From: Brassica napus
Taxonomy: Eukaryota > Streptophyta > Magnoliopsida > Brassicales > Brassicaceae
DNA length: 64,000 nt
Direction: 5' to 3'
NCBI RefSeq assembly: GCF_020379485.1
Contig: NW_026014637.1
Span: 247,501-311,500, forward strand
The position numbers and the translations under genes are program-made. The notes under the pieces were generated by a model, which ran no database searches, was not told where the DNA came from, and saw only the letters and a list, made by a program, of their open reading frames with translations. How positions within the stretch are numbered: the first letter of the stretch is position 1; the number at the start of each line of letters is the position of its first letter. Below, piece by piece: positions 32,636 to 45,400 of this stretch.

Positions 32636-33005
32636 CCCTCTTCTCTCCTCTGGTCGTCCTGTTTCTGCAAGAAAAACCAGAGAAAAATTCAGAGAGAAAG
32701 AGAGAAAGAAGAGAGAAAAATCTGTGAGAAAAACTAGTTGAAAAATTCAGAAAAAAATTCAGAGAAGAGAATTGAGCATGGACGAACCTTTCTCACCATC
32801 CTGTGACTTTAATCAGTGTGTTCTAGTATGGTTAAGAGCTGAAGGTTTGGTGTCCAAGAGTTTAGAATCACCCAAGTTCTTTAGCCTTGGATTTTATTGG
32901 TAAGAACATATGGGTTTGATGAGATCAGTTTTGCTTGAGCTTCTGTTTTTGTTAGGTAACCAAAACGATTTGGTCTGTTTCTGATCTTGAACCTATCATG
33001 GGTAT

Positions 33006-33038
33006 CTTGTCCTGTCATGTGTGTGCTGACAGGACAAG
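33006..33038. repeat. Perfect 12-bp inverted repeat
   Basis: CTTGTCCTGTCA and TGACAGGACAAG are separated by the 9-nt TGTGTGTGC. The middle (GTCATGTGTGTGCTGAC) is identical to a common satellite variant. Confidence 0.85.
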
Positions 33039-33131
33039 ATTATGCACCTATTGAGAGACTTATGAAATCTCTACGTTGGAATTGTTGTTTGCATGTGGGA
33101 CATTGTAGTCCTATGACACAGTTCCCATCCT

Positions 33132-33459
33132 GTGTGCGCTGACCCTGCTAAGAACCATCCAGGTGAATGCTGGAAAGCCATGGGAGCTTGTGTGAGATGT
33201 GGCAGCTTGGATCATTCCATCCGAGATTGCACTCGACCAAGCCGGACTCAGGGCCAATCTAGTGGCAGAGGCTCTCGGACTTGTTTCCATTGCGGCCAAA
33301 GCGGACACTTCCAAAGTGAATGTCCTAAGCGGCAAGGAGGACAAGGGAAGGGTCGTGGAGACACGGGAAAGTCGACCCAGAGCAGGCCGACCACAACACC
33401 AAGGGTGTATGAGCTGTCCCGAGACGACAGTGCTTCTGGATCGTTTGATTCGATCTCTG
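33132..33459 (+). pseudogene. Ty3/gypsy gag, C-terminal zinc-knuckle part
   Basis: Two canonical CX2CX4HX4C knuckles, CVRCGSLDHSIRDC and CFHCGQSGHFQSEC, preceded by HPGECWK (a third partial zinc motif). A basic, Gly/Ser/Gln-rich tail follows. The N-terminal capsid region is missing and the sequence before 33132 is satellite-like debris, so the first Met is not native. It ends at an inferred splice donor in the codon after Ser; unspliced, it stops at TGA 33468-33470. The minus-strand element has a homologous piece at 54438-53934. Confidence 0.85.
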
Positions 33460-33549
33460 GTAATTTCTGAATTTATCTGTTTACATTCAATAGAATGCTT
33501 GGTCTGGAACCTAGAGTGTCTAGGGGATTCTGATGTGGGTCTCTTATAG
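33460..33549 (+). other. Possible 90-nt intron between gag and pol
   Basis: It begins GTAATTTCTG, ends CTCTTATAG, has a CTGAT branch-like word ~20 nt upstream, and contains in-frame stops. Removing it joins gag in frame to pol, reading SISGTLMIGG. The minus-strand relative has the same arrangement (53841-53933, GC donor, AG acceptor), and its join would also read SGTLMIGG. I infer an intron; a gag terminator with a separate pol start at Met 33558 is the alternative. Confidence 0.5.
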
Positions 33550-36500
33550 GGACCCTCATGATTGGTGGTGTTGAAACCCACGTGCTTTTCGACACAGGGG
33601 CTACACATAGTTTTGTGAGTCCGGAACTGGTCGGAAAGGGTCTGTTCTGCCTCTGTTATGGGGATAATTCGAGACTAGTGAGGGCGGCCAGTGGGCAAAT
33701 CATGCACTCATTAGGGCTCATGACTAATATCCCGGTGATGATCCAGGAGAAAAATCTGCCTGTAGATCTGATTGTGTTGCGCCTACAGAATCACGATGTG
33801 ATCCTAGGCATGGATTGGTTGGGAAAGTATCGGGCCACTCTCGACTGCCACAGAGGATGTGTACGGTTGGAGACTAGACCTCACCCGATCCAGTACCAAA
33901 GTCTGAATATGAGTCCAGCTCTGGATAGAGTAGTGGTGTCAGCAATCCGAGCAGAACGGATGCTTAGACGGGGTTGTGAAGCATATTTGACCACAATTAC
34001 CACTATGGAGCACGGCAGGTCTGATGATCAGAAAGATCTAACTGAGGACTCGTTGGTGTCTGAGTTCCCAGATATGTTCCGTTCGCTACAGGGTGTCCCC
34101 CCTGATAGGTCGGATCCATTTACGATTGAACTAGAACCAGGGACAGCTCCGCTGTCCAAGAGTCCGTACCGAATGGCTCCGGCCGAGATGTCCGAGCTAA
34201 AGAAGCAATTAGAAGAATTGCTGGACAAGGGGTTCATACGTCCAAGTAGCTCTCTTTGGGGTGCACCAGTCCTCTTTGTGAAAAAGAAGGATGGTAGCAT
34301 GCGTCTGTGTATTGACTATCGAGGGTTGAACAGGGTTACTGTGAAGAACAAGTACCCGTTGCCCAGAATAGATGAGTTGTTGGATCAACTCAAAGGAGCC
34401 AAGTGGTTTTCTAAGATTGATTTGGCCTCAGGGTATCATCAGATCCCTATAGAGCCAAATGATATTAGAAAGACAGCATTCCAGACCAGGTACGGCCACT
34501 ACGAGTTTGTGGTTATGCCATTCGGTCTGACCAATGCGCCTGCTGCATTCATGAAAATGATGAACAGCGTGTTCCGAGACTTCCTGGACGAATCAGTGAT
34601 CATCTTCATTGATGATATCCTGATTTACTCCACGGATGAGAAATCTCATTGGAAACACCTGAGAGCCGTGCTGGAACGATTACGGGAACACAAGCTCTAT
34701 GCAAAACTCAGTAAATGCAGTTTTTGGCAGAAGAGCATTGGGTTTCTCGGCCACATTGTGTCCGGTGAGGGTGTCTCGGTGGATCCAGAGAAGATCAGGG
34801 CAATCAAAGATTGGCCTCGACCACGCAGTGCCACGGAAGTCAGAAGCTTCCTAGGGCTGGCAGGTTATTATAGAAAGTTTGTGAAAGGATTCGCAAGCTT
34901 GGCTCAGCCTATGACACGGTTGACCGGGAAGGAGGTTAAGTTCACATGGTCTGAGGAGTGTGGGAAATGTTTTTCCGCGCTTAAGGACATGCTGACTAGC
35001 GCACCTATTCTGGTTCTTCCAGAGGCCGACCAACCCTATGTGGTTTATACGGACGCGTCCATAACAGGACTAGGTTGCGTATTAACCCAGCATGGGAAGG
35101 TCATCGCCTATGCGTCAAGGCAGTTGAGAAAACATGAGGGAAACTACCCCACCCATGACCTTGAAATGGCTGCGGTAGTGTTCGCCTTAAAGATTTGGCG
35201 ATCATACTTATATGGTGCCAAGGTTCAGATACTTACGGACCATAAGAGTCTTAAGTATATATTCACCCAGCCTGAGTTAAACTTAAGGCAGAGAAGGTGG
35301 ATGGAGTTTGTAGCTGATTACGATCTGGATATCACCTATCATCCGGGAAAGGCTAATCTGGTCGCAGATGCCTTGAGCCGGAGAAGGGCCAACGTATCAG
35401 CCGAACGAGAAGCGGACGACCTGGACGGTACGGTTCGTGCCCTACGGTTGAACGCATCGACCAAAGAGTCTGAACCACTCGGATTAGAGGCGGTCAATCA
35501 GGCCGACCTGCTTACCCGAATTCGGTTGGCTCAAGGTCAGGACGAGAACCTAAACAAGGTTGCTCAGAATGATAGGACGGAGTACCAAACTGCAAAGGAT
35601 GGTACCATCCTAGTAAACGGTCGGATCAGTGTTCCTAATGATAGGAGTCTAAAGGAAGAGATTATGAGGGAGGCTCATAAATCCAGATTCTCGGTTCATC
35701 ATGGTGCGACCAAGATGTACCAGAACCTTAAGAAGTTCTATCATTGGATCCGTATGAAGGCCGATGTCGCGGAATGGGTGGCCAAGTGTTCCACTTGCCA
35801 ACTCATCAAAGCAGAACATCAAGTGCCTACTGGGTTATTACAAAGCTTTCCTATTCCAAAATGGAAATGGGATCACATCACAATGGACTTTGTGACTGGG
35901 TTCCCTACTACGAGGAATAAGAAAGATGCGGTTTGGGTTGTGGTTGATCGCCTAACCAAATCAGCACACTTCCTGGCTATCAAAAAGTCGGATGGGGTAG
36001 ATCAGATTGTACGTAAGTAAATTGATGAGATCGTCCGACTACATGGTGTACCGGCAAGCATAGTTTCAGATAGGGATTCAAGGTTCACATCTTACTTCTG
36101 GAAGGCTTTCCAAAAAGCTTTAGGAACAAGAGTGAACATGAGTACAGCCTATCACCCACAGACGGATGGACAGTCTGAACGTACGATCCAGACATTGGAA
36201 GATATGTTGCGAGCATGTGTTCTAGACTGGGGTGATTCCTGGGAGAAACATCTACCTCTGGTAGAATTTGCTTACAGCAATAGCTTCCATAGTAGTATTG
36301 GCATGTCGCCATACGAAGCTCTCTATGGGCGTCCATGCAAGACACCCTTATGCTGGACCCAAGTAGGGGAACGCAGCATGATTGGTCCGGAGATTGTCGA
36401 AGAGACAACCGAAAAGATCAAGTTCTTGAGGGACAAGATGAGACAGGCACAAGACCGCCAAAAGAACTATGCAGATCGAAGAAGGAAAGATCTCGAGTTC

Positions 36501-36611
36501 CAAGTAGGTGACTTGGTGTATCTCAAAATGATTACCTTCAAAGGACGAGTCCGGATCTCCGGAAGACGGAAGTTAGATCCGAGATACTTGGGGCCGTTCA
36601 TGATCAGATCA
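33550..36611 (+). pseudogene. Ty3/gypsy pol: protease, RT, RNase H, integrase; 3' end lost
   Basis: Numbered from the Met at 33558: aspartic protease DTG at 12-14. The reverse transcriptase lies about 220-390, with [27 protein letters not shown] and catalytic FIDDILIYS (D352, D353). RNase H starts with YTDAS (D499). The integrase has a zinc part about 712-750 (HHGATK, CSTCQ) and a core with D777, D838 and E874, a DD35E spacing. A single in-frame TAA at 36018-36020 falls between D777 and D838; the same frame continues open to 36611. There GDLVYLK and the start of the C-terminal domain ([12 protein letters not shown]) are cut off and joined to satellite. Domain order is gypsy and the sequence looks chromovirus-like (Tekay/Del type possible), but no chromodomain remains. 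Confidence 0.92.
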
Positions 36612-37944
36612 GGACGTCCTGTGTGTGCTGACAGACACCCATAGATGTCATGTGTGTACTGAACAGACAGCCCACGTGGGCCAAAATAACTTAAACAGTC
36701 CACAGGAAGGGTCAGTGTGCTGAGTCCAAGGACCAACGTGCGGATATGTGTACTGATGGACAGCCATGAACGTCCTGTGTGTGCTGACGGACACAGACGG
36801 ACACACACAGACGTCTTGTGTGCGCTGGCGGACACCCACGGACGTCCTGTGTGTACTGAACAGACAGCCCACGTGGGCTAAAATCACCCGAACAGTCCAC
36901 GAGAAGGGCCAGCGTGTTGAGTCCAAGGACCAGCGTGCTGATATGTGTACTGATGGACAGCGATGGACATCCTGTGTGTGCTGACAGACACACACGGACA
37001 GCCACAGATGTCCTGTGTGTGCTGGCGGACACCCACGGATGTCCTATGTGTACTGAACAGAAAGCCCACGTGGGCCAAAATCACCCGAACAGTCCAATGG
37101 AATGGCCAGCGTGCTGAGTCCAAGGACCAACATGCGGATATGTGTACTGATGGACAGCCATGGACGTCCTGTGTGTGCTGACGGACACAGACGGACACAC
37201 ACAGACGTCTTGTGTGCGCTGGCGGACACCCACGGACGTCCTGTGTGTACTGAACAGACAGCCCACGTGGGCCAAAATCAACTGAACAGTCCATGGGAAG
37301 GGTCAGCGTGCTGAGTCCAAGGACCAACGTGCTGATATGTGTACTGATGGACAGCCACAGACGTCTTGTGTGTGCTGACAGACACACACGGACAGCCACG
37401 GACGTCCTGTGTGTGCTGACGGACACACACGGACGTCCTGTGTGTGCTGACGGACACCCACATACGTCTTGTGTGTACTGAACAGACAGCCCACGTGAGC
37501 CAAAATCACCCGAACAGTCCACGAGAAGGGTCAGCATGCTGAGTCCAAGGACCAACATGCTGATATGTGTACTGATGGACAGCCGCGGACGTCCGTGTGT
37601 GCTGACGGACAAACACGGACACACACGGACAGCCACGGACGTCCTGTGTGTGCTGACGGACACCCACGTATAGGTACGGACATCCTTTGTGTACTGAACA
37701 GACAGCCCATGTGGGCCAAAATAACCCTAACAGTCCACGGGAAGGGCAGCATGCTGAGTCCAAGGACCAGCGTCCTGATATGTGTACTGATGGACTGCCA
37801 CGTACGTTCTGCGTGTGCTGACAGACACACACAGACAGCCACGGACGTCCTGTGTGTGCTGACGGAGACACACGGACGTCCTGTGTCTACTGAACAGACA
37901 GCCCCACATGGGCCAAAATCACCCACGGACAGCCAAAATCACCC
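36612..37944 (-). repeat. Satellite array, orientation B
   Basis: It starts abruptly after gypsy pol (GATCAGATC then AGGACGTCCTGTG). It has about five monomers and ends in the two-copy CAAAATCACCC join to IGS spacer near 37915-37945. Confidence 0.9.
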
Positions 37945-38215
37945 GAGAAGCCAAAAATTCAAAATCTAATATTTTTGAAGAAAGTTTTCTGAAAGGAAGC
38001 ATCAAAATATGTCAACAAAGAGTTTAGGATGTCAAGTGTTGATCAAAAGTTGTTGTAGACATCCGTTTAGACCACGAAACCCCGAAATTTCTAGCATGCA
38101 AAATACATGGTTAGAAGCAAAAGAAAATCATGAAAATTTACCAGAAAATAGCTTTAACCATTCTTATGAAGCATGCAAAAAATCAGATTCAAACTCGAAG
38201 TATTTTTTTTCAGTC
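37945..38215 (+). other. rDNA intergenic-spacer unique segment, copy
   Basis: Follows the sequence of 30986-31235 with the full-length middle (GTGTTGATCAAAAGTTG is present). It ends at GAAGTATTTTTTTT, after which promoter and proximal ETS are absent. Confidence 0.75.
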
Positions 38216-38315
38216 TGTCACTTGTAGACATTGGTCGTCACTCCTTACTCGACTGCTCGGTCCAACACTATCGATGGCTGGGTTGAGATCGATCCTTTAG
38301 ACCTTCGGAATTTGA
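38216..38315 (+). other. ETS fragment fused to spacer, promoter deleted
   Basis: GGTCGTCACTCCTTACTCG leads into CTGCTCGGTCCAACACTATC and GATGGCTGGGTTGAG, the latter as in the ETS at 31330-31368. It then runs GATCGATCC...TTCGGAATTTGA and meets satellite at about 38316. The Pol I word TATATAAGGGG is missing. Confidence 0.65.
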
Positions 38316-38556
38316 AGCCACAGACGTCCTGTGTTAGCTGACGGACACACAAGGACATCCTGTGTGTGCTGATGGACACACACAGACGTCCTGTGTGTAC
38401 TGAACAGACAGCCCACGTGGGCAAAAATCACCCGAACAGTCCACGAGAAGGGCCAGCGTGCTGAGTCCAAGGACCAGCGTGCTGATATGTGTACTGATGG
38501 ACAGCCATGAACATCCTGTCTGTGCTGACAGACACACACGGACAGCCACAGACGTC
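38316..38556 (-). repeat. One satellite monomer between two ETS fragments
   Basis: A single core plus subrepeats in B direction, ending CAGACGTC. Spacer/ETS sequence resumes at ATTCAAACTCGAAG. Confidence 0.85.
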
Positions 38557-38685
38557 ATTCAAACTCGAAGTATTTTTTTTCAGTCGGTCACCTGTAGACA
38601 TTGGTCGTCACTCCTTACTCGACTGCTCGGTCGAACGCTATCGATGGCTGGGTTGAGATCGATCCTTTAGACCTTCGGAATTTGA
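38557..38685 (+). other. Second spacer-ETS fusion fragment
   Basis: Near-identical to about 38190-38315 (ATTCAAACTCGAAG, poly-T, CTGTAGACATTGG, CTGCTCGGTC, CGGAATTTGA). With the monomer between, it forms a local duplication of ~370 bp. Confidence 0.75.
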
Positions 38686-39240
38686 AGCCACAGACGTCCT
38701 GTGTTAGCTGACGGACACACAACGACATCCTGTGTGTGCTGATGGATACACACAGACGTCCTGTGTGTACTGAACAGACAGCCCACGTGGGCCAAAATAA
38801 CCCGAACAGTCCACGAGAAGGGCCAGCGTGCTGAGTCCAAGGACCAGCGTGCTGATATGTGTACTGATGGACAGCCACGGACATCCTGTGTGTGCTGACA
38901 GACACACACGGACACACACAGACAGCCACATACGTCCTGTGTGTGCTGGCGGACACCCACGGACGTCCTATGTATACTGAACAGAAAGCACACGTGGGCC
39001 AAAATCACCCGAACAGTCCAATGGAATGGCCAGCGTGCTGAGTCCAAGGACCAACGTGCGGATATGTGTACTGATGGACAGCCATGGACGTCCTGTGTGT
39101 GCTGACGGACACAGACGGACACACACAGACGTCTTGTGTGCGCTGGCGGACACCCACGGACGTCCTGTGTGTACTGAACAGACAGCCCACGTGGGCCAAA
39201 ATCAACTGAACAGTCCACGGGAAGGGACAGCGTGCTGAGT

Positions 39241-42200
39241 CCTAGGACCAACGTGCTGATATGTGTACTGATGGACAGCCACAGATGTCCTGTGTGTGCT
39301 GACGGACACACACGGACAGCCACGGACGTTCTGTGTGTGCTGACGGACACACACGGACGTCCTGTGTGTGCTGACGGACACCCACATACGTCTTGTGTGT
39401 ACTGAATAGACAGCCCACGTGAGCCAAAATCACCCGAACAGTCCACGAGAAGGGTCAGCATGCTGAGTCCAAGTACCAACATGCTGATATGTGTACTGAT
39501 GGACAGCTGCGGACGTCCTGTGTGCTGACAGACAAACACGGACACACACGGACAGCCACAGACGTCCTGTGTGTGCTGACGGACACCCACGGACGTCCTG
39601 TGTGTACTGAACAGACAGCCCACGTGGGCCAAAATCACCCGAATAGTTCACGAGAAGGGCCAGCGTGCTGAGTCAAAGGACCAACGTGCGGATCTATGTA
39701 CTGATGGACAGCCATGGACGTCCTGTGTGTGCTGACGGACACAGACGGACACACACAGACGTCTTGTGTGCGCTGTCGGACACCCACAGACGTCCTGTGT
39801 GTACTGAACAGACAGCCCACGTGGGCCAAAATCAACTGAACAGTCCACGGGAAGGGTCAGCGTGCTGAGTCCTAGGACCAACGTGCTGATATGTGTACTG
39901 ATGGACAGCCACAGACGTCCTGTGTGTGCTGACGGACACACTCGGACAGCCACGGACGTCATGTGTGTGCTGACGGACACACACGGACGTACTGTGTGTG
40001 CTGACGGACACCCACAGACGTCTTGTGTGTATTGAATAGACAGCCCACGTGAGCCAAAATCACCCGAACAGTCCACGAGAAGGGTCAGCATGCTGAGTCC
40101 AAGTACCAACATGCTGATATGTGTACTGATGGACAGCTGCGGACGTCCTGTGTGTGCTGACAGACAAACACGGACACACACGGACAGCCACAGACATCCT
40201 GTGTGTGCTGACGGACACCCACGGACGTCCTGTGTGTACTGAACAGACAGCCCACGTGGGCCAAAATCACCCAAATAGTTCACGGGAAGGGCCAGCGTGC
40301 TGAGTCCAAGGACCAACGTGCTGATATGTGTACTGATGGACAGCCACAGACGTCATGTGTGTACTGATGGACACACACGGACACACACAGACACGCACAA
40401 ACAGCCACGGACGTCATGTGTGTGCTGACAGACACCCATGGACATCCTGTGTGTGCTGATGGACCCACACGGACGTCCTGTGTGTACTGAAAAGACAGCC
40501 CACGTGGGCCAAAATCACCCGAACAGTCCACGGGAAGGGCCAGCGTGCTGAGTCCAAGGACCAGCGTGCTGATATGTGTACTGATGGACAGCCACGGACG
40601 TCCTGTGTGTGCTGACGGACACACACCGACAGCCACAGACAGCCACAGACACACACGGACGTCCAGTGTGTGCTGACGGACGTCCAGTGTGTGCTGGCGG
40701 ACACCCACGGACGTCCTGTGTGTACTGAACAGACAGCCCACGTGGGCCGAAATCACCCAAACAGTCCACGGGAAGGGTCAACGTGCTGAGTCCAAGGACC
40801 AACGTGCTGATATGTGTACTGACGGACAGCCACGGACGTCATGTGTGTGCTGACGGACACACATGGAGAGCCACGGACGTCTTGTGTGTGCTGACGGACA
40901 CACACAGACGTCTTGTGTGTGCTGACAGACACCCATAGACGTCCTGTGTGTACTGAACAGACAGCCCACATGGGCCAAAAACACCCGAACAGTCCACGAG
41001 AAGGGTCAGTGTGCTAAGTCCAAGGACCAACGTGCTGATATGTGTACAGATGGACAGCCACGGACGTTCTGTGTGTGCTGACGGACACACACGGACATAG
41101 ACAGACACACAGGACAGCCACGGACGTCCTGTGTGTGCTGACGGACACCCACGGACATCCTGTGTGTGCTGACGGACACCCACAGACGTCCTGTGTGTGC
41201 TGATGGACACCCACGGACGTCCTGTGTGTACTAAACAGACAGCCCACATGGGCCAAAATCACCCGAACAGTTCACAGGATGGGCCAGCGCGCTGAGTCCA
41301 AGGAGCAACGTGCTGATATGTGTACTAATGGAGAGCCACGGACATCCTGTGTGTGCTGACAGACACACACGGACACACACGGACAGCCACGGACGGCCAC
41401 GGACGTCCTGTGTGTGCTGAGTCCAAGGACCAACGTGCGGATATGTATACTGATGGACAGCCATGGACGTCTTGTGTGTGCAGACGGACACACACAGACG
41501 TCCTGTGTGCGCTGGCGGACGCCCACAGACGTCCTGTGTGTACTGAACAGACTGCCCACGTGGGCCAAAATCAACAGAACAGTCCACGGGAAGGGTCAGC
41601 GTGCTGAGTCCAAGGACCAACGTGTTGATATGTATACTGATGGACAGCCACAGACGTCCTGTGTGTGCTGACGGACACCCACAGACGTCTTGTGTGTACT
41701 GAACAAACAGCCCACGTGAGCCAAAATCACCCGAACAGTCCATGAGAAGGCTCAGCGTGCTGAGTCCGAGGACCAACATGCTGATATGTGTACTGATGGA
41801 CAGCCGCGGACGTCCTGTGTGTGCTGACGGACAAACACGGGCGCACACAGACAGCCACGGACGTCCTGTGTGTGCTGACGGACACCCACGGACATACTGT
41901 GTGTACTGAACAGACAGCCACGGACGTCCTGTGTGTACTGAACAGACAGCCCACGTGGGCCAAAATCACCCGAACAGTCCACGGGAAGGGTCAACATGCT
42001 GAGTCCATGGACCAACGTGCTGATATGTGTACTGACGGACAGCCACGGACGTCCTGTGTGTGCTGACGGACACACACGGACACACAAGGAGAGCCACGGA
42101 CATCCTGTGTGTGCTGACGGACACACACGGACGTCCTGTGTGTGCTGACAGACACCCATGGACGTCATGTGTGTACTGAACAGACAGCCCACGTGGGCCA

Positions 42201-42480
42201 AAATCACCCGAACCGTCCACGGGAAGGGTCAGTGTGCTGAGTCCAAGGACCAACGTGCTGATATGTGTACTGGTGGACAGCCACAGACGTCCTGTGTGTG
42301 TTGACCGACACACACGGACACACACGGACAGCCACGGACGTCCTGTGTGTGCTGACGGACACACACGGACGTCCTGTGTGTGCTGACGGACACCCACGGA
42401 CGTTCTGTGTGTACTGAACAGACAGCCCAAGTGGACCAAAATCACCCGAACTGTCCACGAGAAGGGCCAGCGTGCTGAGT
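39241..42480 (-). repeat. Higher-order repeat, copy 1 of 3 (about 3.24 kb)
   Basis: Begins CCTAGGACCAACGTGC. The same landmark recurs at 42481 and 45719. Matching positions such as 39635/42877/46115 and 40280/43522/46759 give offsets of 3242 and 3237-3238. Confidence 0.9.
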
Positions 42481-45400
42481 CCTAGGACCAACGTGCTGAT
42501 ATGTGTACTGATGGACAGCCACAGATGTCCTGTGTGTGCTGACGGACACACACGGACAGCCACGGACGTCCTGTGTGTGCTGACGGACACACACGGATGT
42601 CCTGTGTGTGCTGACGGACACCCACATACGTCTTGTGTGTACTGAATAGACAGCCCACGTGAGCCAAAATCACCCGAACAGTCCACGAGAAGGGTCAGCA
42701 TGCTGAGTCCAAGTACCAACATGCTGATATGTGTACTGATGGACAGCTGCGGACGTCCTGTGTGTGCTGACAGACAAACACGGACACACACGGACAGCCA
42801 CAGACGTCCTGTGTGTGCTGACGGACACCCACGGACGTCCTGTGTGTACTGAACAGACAGCCCACGTGGGCCAAAATCACCCGAATAGTTCACGAGAAGG
42901 GCCAGCGTGCTGAGTCAAAGGACCAACGTGCGGATATATGTACTGATGGACAGCCATGGACGTCCTGTGTGTGCTGACGGACACAGACGGACACACACAG
43001 ACGTCTTGTGTGCGCTGTCGGACACCCACAGACGTCCTGTGTGTACTGAACAGACAGCCCACGTGGGCCAAAATCAACTGAACAGTCCACGGGAAGGGTC
43101 AGCGTGCTGAGTCCTAGGACCAACGTGCTGATATGTGTACTGATGGACAGCCACAGACGTCCTGTGTGTGCTGACGGACACACTCGGACAGCCACGGACG
43201 TCATGTGTGTGCTGACGGACACACACGGACGTACTGTGTGTGCTGACGGACACCCACAGACGTCTTGTGTGTATTGAATAGACAGCCCACGTGAGCCAAA
43301 ATCACCGAACAGTCCACGAGAAGGGTCAGCATGCTGAGTCCAAGTACCAACATGCTGATATGTGTACTGATGGACAGCTGCGGACGTCCTGTGTGTGCTG
43401 ACAGACAAAACACGGACACACACGGACAGCCACAGACATCCTGTGTGTGCTGACGGACACCCACGGACGTCCTGTGTGTACTGAACAGACAGCCCACGTG
43501 GGCCAAAATCACCCAAATAGTTCACGGGAAGGGCCAGCGTGCTGAGTCCAAGGACCAACGTGCTGATATGTGTACTGATGGACAGCCACAGACGTCATGT
43601 GTGTACTGATGGACACACACGGACACACACAGACACGCACAAACAGCCACGGACGTCATGTGTGTGCTGACAGACACCCATGGACATCCTGTGTGTGCTG
43701 ATGGACCCACACGGACGTCCTGTGTGTACTGAAAAGACAGCCCACGTGGGCCAAAATCACCCGAACAGTCCACGGGAAGGGCCAGCGTGCTGAGTCCAAG
43801 GACCAGCGTGCTGATATGTGTACTGATGGACAGCCACGGACGTCCTGTGTGTGCTGACGGACACACACCGACAGCCACAGACAGCCACAGACACACACGG
43901 ACGTCCAGTGTGTGCTGACGGACGTCCAGTGTGTGCTGGCGGACACCCACGGACGTCCTGTGTGTACTGAACAGACAGCCCACGTGGGCCGAAATCACCC
44001 AAACAGTCCACGGGAAGGGTCAACGTGCTGAGTCCAAGGACCAACGTGCTGATATGTGTACTGACGGACAGCCACGGACGTCATGTGTGTGCTGACGGAC
44101 ACACATGGAGAGCCACGGACGTCTTGTGTGTGCTGACGGACACACACAGACGTCTTGTGTGTGCTGACAGACACCCATAGACGTCCTGTGTGTACTGAAC
44201 AGACAGCCCACATGGGCCAAAAACACCCGAACAGTCCACGAGAAGGGTCAGTGTGCTAAGTCCAAGGACCAACGTGCTGATATGTGTACAGATGGACAGC
44301 CACGGACGTTCTGTGTGTGCTGACGGACACACACGGACATAGACAGACACACACGGACAGCCACGGACGTCCTGTGTGTGCTGACGGACACCCACGGACA
44401 TCCTGTGTGTGCTGACGGACACCCACAGACGTCCTGTGTGTGCTGATGGACACCCACGGACGTCCTGTGTGTACTAAAAGACAGCCCACATGGGCCAAAA
44501 TCACCCGAACAGTTCACAGGATGGGCCAGCGCGCTGAGTCCAAGGAGCAACGTGCTGATATGTGTACTAATGGAGAGCCACGGACATCCTGTGTGTGCTG
44601 ACAGACACACACGGACACACACGGACAGCCACGGACGGCCACGGACGTCCTGTGTGTGCTGAGTCCAAGGACCAACGTGCGGATATGTATACTGATGGAC
44701 AGCCATGGACGTCTTGTGTGTGCAGACGGACACACACAGACGTCCTGTGTGCGCTGGCGGACGCCCACAGACGTCCTGTGTGTACTGAACAGACTGCCCA
44801 CGTGGGCCAAAATCAACAGAACAGTCCACGGGAAGGGTCAGCGTGCTGAGTCCAAGGACCAACGTGTGATATGTATACTGATGGACAGCCACAGACGTCC
44901 TGTGTGTGCTGACGGACACCCACAGACGTCTTGTGTGTACTGAACAAACAGCCCACGTGAGCCAAAATCACCCGAACAGTCCATGAGAAGGCTCAGCGTG
45001 CTGAGTCCGAGGACCAACATGCTGATATGTGTACTGATGGACAGCCGCGGACGTCCTGTGTGTGCTGACGGACAAACACGGGCGCACACAGACAGCCACG
45101 GACGTCCTGTGTGTGCTGACGGACACCCACGGACATACTGTGTGTACTGAACAGACAGCCACGGACGTCCTGTGTGTACTGAACAGACAGCCCACGTGGG
45201 CCAAAATCACCCGAACAGTCCACGGGAAGGGTCAACATGCTGAGTCCATGGACCAACGTGCTGATATGTGTACTGAGGACAGCCACGGACGTCCTGTGTG
45301 TGCTGACGGACACACACGGACACACAAGAGAGCCACGGACATCCTGTGTGTGCTGACGGACACACACGGACGTCCTGTGTGTGCTGACAGACACCCATGG

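Larger units (their letters stand above)
32068..33131 (+). repeat. 5' LTR and leader of a gypsy element inserted in 18S
   Basis: It starts TGTAATAACCC at the 18S break. The first ~330 bp match 3338-3715. A TATA box lies at 32627-32635, followed by A/G-rich GAGAAAGAGAGAAAG (32687-32730). I cannot place the LTR end or a PBS. A 12-bp inverted repeat at 33006-33038 and satellite-like words (CATGTGTGTGCTGAC; CCTGTGTGCGCTGAC at 33128) suggest the leader and N-terminal gag were lost in a rearrangement. The frame at 32418-32741 has no domain. Confidence 0.6.

Noticed and set aside
31461..32741. Open frames at 31461-31679, 31718-31960 and 32418-32741 as small genes
   Set aside because: They lie in the ETS-like region or an LTR and have no recognisable domain or codon signal.
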